From assembly GCA_041584475.1 (NCBI GenBank), contig JBFHDX010000116.1:1-11212 (forward strand): DNA of 11,212 bases, read 5' to 3'. The position numbers and the translations under genes are program-made. Below are positions 6,662-11,212 of this stretch, piece after piece. Position 1 is the first letter of the stretch; every line of letters begins with the position of its first letter. The notes beneath the pieces are model-generated. The model searched no databases and was not told the DNA's origin. It saw only the letters and a list, made by a program, of their open reading frames with translations. Origin of the DNA: JBFHDX01 sp041584475 (GTDB lineage Bacteria > Pseudomonadota > Alphaproteobacteria > UBA8366 > JADFVY01).

Positions 6662-6725
6662 GCGGGCGCCACCCGGTGCCTGCGGATGCGGCACTCGCCG
6701 GTCGCCCGGCGCGTGCCGCGCGAGC

Positions 6726-7991
6726 TCAGCCGAACATCCCGACGGTAATGTCGCGATACCAGCCTTCGGCGTCCGCCGCAGCCGCGGCCCGCACCTCGTC
6801 GGGCTCGCCGGTCGCGCTGATCGACAGCGCGGTGAGCGCAATGCGACCGTCGGTGATCGCGAACGAGGCCCGTTCGCTGACCGCGTGGTCGGGAGCGATG
6901 TGCGTCCAGCAGGCGCCGCCGACCTCGACCGGGATCGCCGGCCGCCCGACGAGCGACTGCAGGATGGCGCCGGCAGCGATCCGCGCCTGGTGTGCCGCGA
7001 CGTATCCCGCCTTCGGCATCGGCGCGGCGATCGCGGCGTCGCCGATGACATGGATGCCCGGTATGCGCGTCGACTCGAACGTCGTCGGATCGACCGGGCA
7101 CCAGCCGCTCGCGTCGGCCAGCCCGGACTCCTGCGCCAGACGGCCCGCCATCTGCGGCGGGATGACATTGGCGACCGCGGGTCGGAAGGTGTCCTCGAGC
7201 GACATCACCGTCCCGGCGTGCACGTCGACCGCCTGCGCGCCGCCCGCGAATTCCGCCGGGATCACCTCGATCATGCCGTCGTAGTACCGTGCCCAGCCCT
7301 CCTCGAACAGAGCTTGCAGCGGGAACGAGTCCTTGGCATCGAGGATGACGATCTTCGAGCGCGGTTTGACGCGCGCGAAATAATACGCGACCAGCGAGAC
7401 CCGCTCGTAGGGTGCGGAGGTACAACGATAGGGGTCCTGCGGCGGCGCGATGAGAAAGACGCCGCCATCCTCCATCGCTGCGAGCCGGCGGCGCAGCAAC
7501 GCGCTCTGCTGCCCCCCCTTCCAGGCATGCGGCATGATCTCCGCCGCACCGCGTCCGTAGCCGTCGATGGCGTCCCAGCGGAAGCCGATACCGGGAGCCA
7601 CGATCAGCCGGTCGTAGGCGAGCGATCCGCCGTTGGCGAGACGGACGTTGCGGCCGATCGCGTCGATGACGGCCGCGACCGCGTGGACGACTTCGATCCC
7701 CTGGGCCTCCAGCCGCCCGTAGCCATGCGTCAGCGATTCGAGCGGGCGCGCGCCGGCGAGATACAGATTGGAGAAGAAGCAGGTTGTGAACCGGCGGTCC
7801 GCGGTCACGAGTGCGACATCGAGCGGTGCGCCCGACGCCGCGAGCAGCCGCGCCGCGGTCGCGCCTCCGGCGCCGCCGCCGATCACGACGACGCGGGCGG
7901 CCGCCGCACGGGCCCGGGCGACGAACGGCGCGGCAAGCACGGCGGCGCCGGCCAGGCGCATCACGGATCGGCGGTTCAACGACGGTATCAT
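6726..7991 (-). CDS. Second FCSD-type flavoprotein (FccB paralogue)
   Basis: This is a full-length paralogue of the FccB encoded at 4915-6192. From ATG at 7991 it has 421 residues. It has a Tat-like leader (LNRRSVMRLAGA), the FAD-binding VVIGGGAGG, Cys71 in FTTCFFSN for covalent FAD, Cys190 in PYRC and Cys298 in GWCPVDP for the redox disulfide, a second GD motif, and the ending WYRDITVGMFG. An in-frame GTG at 8003 would add four residues, but neither start has a strong ribosome site; only GGGG lies before the ATG. No cytochrome gene directly follows within the 194-nt gap, so it may share FccA with the other copy, use a different cytochrome, or act on another sulfur compound. All known key cysteines are kept, so it is unlikely to be decayed. 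Confidence 0.88.
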   Translation of the reverse strand: MIPSLNRRSVMRLAGAAVLAAPFVARARAAAARVVVIGGGAGGATAARLLAASGAPLDVALVTADRRFTTCFFSNLYLAGARPLESLTHGYGRLEAQGIEVVHAVAAVIDAIGRNVRLANGGSLAYDRLIVAPGIGFRWDAIDGYGRGAAEIMPHAWKGGQQSALLRRRLAAMEDGGVFLIAPPQDPYRCTSAPYERVSLVAYYFARVKPRSKIVILDAKDSFPLQALFEEGWARYYDGMIEVIPAEFAGGAQAVDVHAGTVMSLEDTFRPAVANVIPPQMAGRLAQESGLADASGWCPVDPTTFESTRIPGIHVIGDAAIAAPMPKAGYVAAHQARIAAGAILQSLVGRPAIPVEVGGACWTHIAPDHAVSERASFAITDGRIALTALSISATGEPDEVRAAAAADAEGWYRDITVGMFG

Positions 7992-8039
7992 GCACTGCCC
8001 CACATTCCGGGTGCTGCGTGTCGAGAGGAGTTTACACCA

Positions 8040-8062
8040 ACCGGCCGATCGGTGCGGCCGGT
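8040..8062. repeat. 8-bp inverted repeat in the divergent intergenic region
   Basis: Perfect arms ACCGGCCG (8040-8047) and CGGCCGGT (8055-8062) flank a 7-nt spacer. The repeat lies midway between the second flavoprotein gene (minus) and the GNAT-C39 gene (plus). It could be an operator or a leader hairpin. GC-rich sequence makes such repeats fairly common by chance. Confidence 0.35.
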
Positions 8063-8111
8063 CGGGCGCCGGCGATCGATGAAACCACTAGGCGCGCAAC
8101 CGGTTTGGCGC

Positions 8112-8117
8112 TATAGC
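8112..8117 (+). promoter_or_regulatory. Candidate -10 box for a leaderless GNAT-C39 transcript
   Basis: TATAGC ends 6 nt before the ATG at 8124, so transcription would start at or next to the start codon. No Shine-Dalgarno sequence precedes that ATG or the in-frame ATG at 8079, which fits a leaderless message. No clear -35 hexamer is present. Confidence 0.3.
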
Positions 8118-8123
8118 CGCGCC

Positions 8124-9233
8124 ATGATTCGTCCCGCCCGCCTCAGCGACCTGACGGCGTTGACCCGCATCGAGAACCGGTCGTTCGAGACCGACCGGCT
8201 GTCGCGGCGCAGCTTCCGCTACCTGCTGTCGCGCGCCAACGCCGCGACCCTCGTCGACGACGAGCCGGACGCCGGCGTAACCGGGTACGCGATGGTGCTC
8301 TTCAACCGCGGCACGTCGCTGGCGCGACTCTACTCGATCGCGGTCGAGCCGGCGCAGCGGGGCCGCGGCCTCGGATCCGCGCTGCTGCGCGCGGCGGAGG
8401 ATGCGGCGCGGGCACGGGGTGCGGCGTACATGCGCCTCGAGGTCCGGGTCGACGATCCCGAGACGCAGTCGCTCTACCGGCGCGAGGGCTATCGCAAGTT
8501 CGCCGTGCAGCCCGACTACTACGACGACGAGGTGGACGCGATCCGCATGGAAAAATCGCTCGCCCCGCGACCCGATCCGCAGCTCATTCGCGTTCCCTAC
8601 TATGCGCAGAGCCTCGACTTCACGTGTGGCCCGGCGGCGCTGTTGATGGCGATGCACGCGCTCGACCCCGATGTCGGCGTCGACCGCGAGTCGGAATTGC
8701 GGCTGTGGCGCGAATCGACGACGATCTTCATGACCTCCGGCCACGGCGGCTGCAGCCCGACGGGCCTCGCGCTCGCCGCGGCGCGGCGGGGATTCGACGT
8801 CGAGCTGCATCTGAGCCAGAGGGAGCCCCTGTTCACCGACTCGGTGCGGAGCGAGAAGAAGAAGGACGTGATCCGCCTCGTCGAGGAAGATTTCCGCCGC
8901 GAAGCGCTGGACAGCCGCGTCCGCGTGATCTACCGGCCGCTCTCGGTGAAGGCGATGCGCCGCGAGTTCGAGCGCGGGGGCATCCCGATCGTGCTCATCA
9001 GCTCCTATCGCTTCGACAGCGCGAAGGCGCCGCACTGGGTCGTTGTGACCGGCTTCGACCAGAAGTATGTCTATCTGCACGATCCGTTCGTCGATTCGGA
9101 GGAGGGGAAGACGCCCATCGACCGCATGCAGATTCCCGTGCCGCTGAGCGATTTCCGCAAGATGGCGCGTTACGGCAGGTCGCAACAGAAGGCGGCGCTG
9201 GTCATCCGGCCGCGCGACGACGGGACGCGATGA
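8124..9233 (+). CDS. GNAT acetyltransferase fused to C39-like cysteine peptidase
   Basis: This is a two-domain cytoplasmic protein of 369 residues with no signal peptide. Residues 1-145 are a GNAT N-acetyltransferase: MIRPARLSDL start, LYSIAVEPAQRGRGLGSALLRAA with the acetyl-CoA loop at 78-84, and RLEVRVDDPETQSLYRREGY. Residues ~153-363 resemble a papain-fold C39 peptidase: Gln162 (oxyanion hole), Cys168 in DFTCGPAALLMAM, His304 in APHWVVVTG and Asp320 in YLHDPF, all in the expected order. The stop overlaps the next gene's start (ATGA), so it is co-translated with an RLAN/ATP-grasp ligase. An N-terminal extension from ATG at 8079 is possible but does not resemble GNAT sequence. The family pairing is known from genome annotation; the substrate is not. 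It may trim and acetylate a peptide made by the partner (inference). Confidence 0.9.
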   Translation: MIRPARLSDLTALTRIENRSFETDRLSRRSFRYLLSRANAATLVDDEPDAGVTGYAMVLFNRGTSLARLYSIAVEPAQRGRGLGSALLRAAEDAARARGAAYMRLEVRVDDPETQSLYRREGYRKFAVQPDYYDDEVDAIRMEKSLAPRPDPQLIRVPYYAQSLDFTCGPAALLMAMHALDPDVGVDRESELRLWRESTTIFMTSGHGGCSPTGLALAAARRGFDVELHLSQREPLFTDSVRSEKKKDVIRLVEEDFRREALDSRVRVIYRPLSVKAMRREFERGGIPIVLISSYRFDSAKAPHWVVVTGFDQKYVYLHDPFVDSEEGKTPIDRMQIPVPLSDFRKMARYGRSQQKAALVIRPRDDGTR

Positions 9234-10756
9234 CCCTGCACCTGATCGTCGTCGATCGGCCCGAGGACTTTCCCTGGACCGTGCCGGACTGCCAGATCGT
9301 CACCGCGCGCGACTATGTCCGCGCCGCGGCGCCCGCCCGAGCGGCCTCGGTGCGCGTCATCAATCTCTGCCGCGACTATTCCTATCTCAGCCTCGGCTAC
9401 TACTGCTCGCTGCTGGCCGAGGCGCGCGGGCACAAGGTCCTGCCCGCCATCGAGGTCATGCTCGACCTGCACTGGAAACGGCTGCTGCGCATCGCCCTGC
9501 CCGAGGTCAACGAGCTTGTTCGCAGGACCTTCAAGGCGCCGCCCGAAAGCGAGAAGATCAGCGCCCACATCTTCTTTCGCCAGACCGACGATCCGCTGCT
9601 GGCGGACGCGGCGCGGCGGCTCTACGACCTGTTCCGCTGCCCGCTGCTGCGGCTTACGCTGCAGCACCGCAACGGCGCCTGGGAGATCGCGGACATCGGG
9701 CCGGTCGCGGTGCGAGATCTCGAGCCCGTGCACAAGGAGCTGTTTCGCGACGCGCTCGCCCGGCACGCCCAGTCGGCGTGGCCGCAGCCGAAATCGGCGA
9801 CGCCGGCGCGCTACTCGATCGCCATCCTGCACGACCCGGCCGAGGCGCTGCCGCCGTCGGACCGCAAGGCGCTCGACCGGTTCGTGCGGGCCGGCGCTCA
9901 GCTCGGCGTCGACGTCGCGCTGATCACCAAGGCGGACTATGGCCGCCTTCTGGAATTCGACGCGCTGTTCATCCGCGAGACGACGGCGCTCGACAACCAC
10001 ACCTACCGGTTCGCCAAGAAGGCCGACATGGAGGATCTCGTGGTGATCGACGACCCGCGGTCGATCCTGCGCTGCACCAACAAGATCTTCCTGGCCGAGC
10101 TGTTGCAGGCGAACAACGTGTCGACGCTGCGCACGCTGACCGTCGACCCGCGCAGTGTCGAACGGGTCGAGGCGGAGCTCGGCTATCCGGTCGTGCTCAA
10201 GATCCCCGACGGCTCGTTCTCCCGCGGCGTGCTCAAGGCCGCCGACCGCACCGAGCTCGACGCGATGGTCGCGACGCTGCTCGACGAGTCCGACCTGATC
10301 ATCGCCCAGCAATTCGTGCCGACCGATTTCGACTGGCGTGTCGGCGTGCTCGACCGGCAGCCGCTGTTCGTATGCCAGTACATGATGGCGCGCGGTCACT
10401 GGCAGATCGTCAAGCACGGCGACGACGGCAAGTTCACGGAGGGAAGTTTCCGGACGCTGGCCGTCGAGGACGCGCCGAAGGAGGTCGTCGAGACCGCCGT
10501 ACGCGCGGCGTCGCTGATCGGCGACGGACTCTACGGCGTCGACCTGAAGCAGACGAAGGACGGCGTCTTCGTCGTCGAGGTCAACGACAATCCCAACGTC
10601 GACGCGGGCGTCGAGGATGCGGTGCTCAAGGACGATCTGTATACGCGCATCATCGCGCATTTCGTCGATCGGCTCGATCGCCGCTCGCAGCCGCCGTCAC
10701 GACCCGGCCGCAACGGCCCCGGCCCGGCCGGTCAGCCGGCCAGGTCGGCGAAGTAG
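9230..10756 (+). CDS. RLAN domain plus RimK-like ATP-grasp ligase
   Basis: This is an ATP-dependent amide-bond-forming ligase of the RimK type, 508 residues, cytoplasmic. Residues ~1-165 are the RLAN domain (RimK-like ATP-grasp N-terminal), with the signature CRDYSYLSLGYYCSLLAEARG at 47-67. Residues ~195-485 form the ATP-grasp fold: CTNKIFLAELL (282-292), the ATP-contacting Lys324 in VVLKIPDGSFSRG, DWRVGVL (368-374), and the metal ligands Asp438, Glu450 and Asn452 in GVDLK and VVEVNDNPN. Residues ~484-508 are a Pro/Gly/Arg-rich tail outside the fold. By family it joins an amino acid, often glutamate in RimK, to an amine of a peptide, protein or small molecule. The start codon overlaps the upstream stop by 4 bases, so the pair is made together. 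The true substrate is unknown. Confidence 0.9.
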   Translation: MTLHLIVVDRPEDFPWTVPDCQIVTARDYVRAAAPARAASVRVINLCRDYSYLSLGYYCSLLAEARGHKVLPAIEVMLDLHWKRLLRIALPEVNELVRRTFKAPPESEKISAHIFFRQTDDPLLADAARRLYDLFRCPLLRLTLQHRNGAWEIADIGPVAVRDLEPVHKELFRDALARHAQSAWPQPKSATPARYSIAILHDPAEALPPSDRKALDRFVRAGAQLGVDVALITKADYGRLLEFDALFIRETTALDNHTYRFAKKADMEDLVVIDDPRSILRCTNKIFLAELLQANNVSTLRTLTVDPRSVERVEAELGYPVVLKIPDGSFSRGVLKAADRTELDAMVATLLDESDLIIAQQFVPTDFDWRVGVLDRQPLFVCQYMMARGHWQIVKHGDDGKFTEGSFRTLAVEDAPKEVVETAVRAASLIGDGLYGVDLKQTKDGVFVVEVNDNPNVDAGVEDAVLKDDLYTRIIAHFVDRLDRRSQPPSRPGRNGPGPAGQPARSAK

Positions 10757-10865
10757 CCTCCGGTGCGCGCCGACCGGCCGGTGTAAGCATTCGTAAACGC
10801 CTCCGCGCCATAGTGGAGCGCCCGCACGAGCGCCGCGACGCAACGACGAAACGAAGGGACGCGAC

Positions 10866-11212
10866 ATGAGCCGCACGTTCGACACCGCCTCACGGCTGGC
10901 GTACGCCGTGCTCTTCGCCGCGCTGGTCCTTCTCTGGTTCGGTGCGCTGGCGGCTGCGCAGGCGCAGGATACCGAATTCTCGCGCGGGCTGTTGTGGCGT
11001 GTGGACGCGCCCGATGCCGCACCGAGTTTCATTCTCGGCACGTTCCATTCCGCCGACCCGGCGGTGGCGACGCCGTCCGGCGCGTTGCGGGACGTGCTCG
11101 ACCGCGTCGACAGCGTAACGATCGAGATGGTGCTCGACGAGGCCAACGAGTCGCAGCTTGGGCGGGCCATGCTGCTGACCGACGGGCGACGGCTCAGCGA
11201 CATCGTCGGGCC
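10866..11212 (+). CDS. TraB/GumN-family exported protein, 3' end missing
   Basis: The reading frame is open from ATG at 10866 to the right edge (115 codons plus two bases), so the C-terminus is missing. An AAGGGA ribosome site lies 8 nt before the ATG. Residues ~10-34 are a hydrophobic leader (LAYAVLFAALVLLWFG) ending in AAAQAQ, so the protein is exported or membrane-anchored. GLLWRVDAP (41-49), FILGTFHSADP (55-65) and VTIEMVL (84-90, with Glu87) match the N-terminus of the TraB/GumN (TIKI-like) family. Members carry GxxH and Glu motifs and are suspected metalloproteases; this is shown for animal Tiki but not for most bacterial proteins. The gene follows the ATP-grasp gene by 109 nt, so it may be a separate unit. 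Confidence 0.85.
   Translation, partial: MSRTFDTASRLAYAVLFAALVLLWFGALAAAQAQDTEFSRGLLWRVDAPDAAPSFILGTFHSADPAVATPSGALRDVLDRVDSVTIEMVLDEANESQLGRAMLLTDGRRLSDIVG

Noticed and set aside
6618..8123. Long open frame on the plus strand leading into the GNAT-C39 gene, as if the protein had a 500-residue N-terminal extension
   Set aside because: This part is antisense to the second FCSD flavoprotein gene, which has all family motifs. The extension is Arg/Asp-rich low-complexity sequence, and the GNAT domain begins naturally at 8124.
8088..9185. 365-codon minus-strand open frame opposite the GNAT-C39 gene
   Set aside because: It is an antisense shadow; its product is Arg/His/Glu-rich with no domain, and the plus strand is clearly coding.
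9170..10660. 496-codon open frame on the minus strand opposite the ATP-grasp gene
   Set aside because: It is a shadow of GC-rich codon bias. The plus-strand frame has complete RLAN and ATP-grasp motifs, while the antisense product shows no recognisable domain.
2370..10790. Recurrent CCGGCCGGT-like strings in several gaps (near 2371, 8040-8062, 10775) as a possible dispersed repeat family
   Set aside because: The matches are short, differ in flanks and are expected in such GC-rich sequence; I could not extend any of them into a longer shared unit.

Overview
The window comes from a GC-rich genome. Dense GC-rich codon use, a TRAP transporter, a flavocytochrome c sulfide dehydrogenase module and twin-arginine leaders together suggest a proteobacterium, most likely an alphaproteobacterium. 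No rRNA, tRNA, CRISPR array, transposase or phage gene is visible, so the assignment rests on gene content alone.

Left part (1-4645). A truncated gene for an exported glycine-rich protein runs off the left edge on the minus strand. Its AT-rich upstream region carries a TATAAT box inside an inverted repeat. Next comes a minus-strand TRAP uptake system in transcription order dctP, dctQ, dctM. A hairpin lies between dctP and the two membrane genes. A LysR-type regulator gene sits directly upstream of dctP in the same orientation. Its control region holds a perfect 17-bp palindrome and a LysR box (ATC-N9-GAT). A predicted 40-residue basic protein is encoded divergently on the other side of this control region.

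Middle part (4646-7991). Two GC-rich hairpins separate the small gene from a convergent sulfide oxidation cluster on the minus strand. This consists of fccA (monohaem cytochrome c, GTG start), fccB (FAD subunit) and, further upstream, a second full-length fccB-like paralogue. The fccAB pair has its own recognisable promoter. Both flavoproteins keep the cysteine for covalent FAD and the two redox cysteines, and both have Tat-type leaders. The expected role is periplasmic oxidation of sulfide (or a related sulfur species) with electron transfer to cytochrome c. Only one cytochrome gene is present for the two flavoproteins.

Right part (7992-11212). Across a short divergent intergenic region lies a plus-strand pair with a 4-base ATGA overlap. 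The first gene encodes a fusion of a GNAT acetyltransferase with a C39-like cysteine peptidase. The second encodes an RLAN plus RimK-like ATP-grasp amide ligase. The pair has one acyl-transferring, one peptide-cleaving and one amide-forming activity, with no known substrate, and is the most interesting candidate system in the window. A TraB/GumN-family exported protein begins after it and is cut off by the right edge. Most of the window reads as ordinary metabolic and transport genes.
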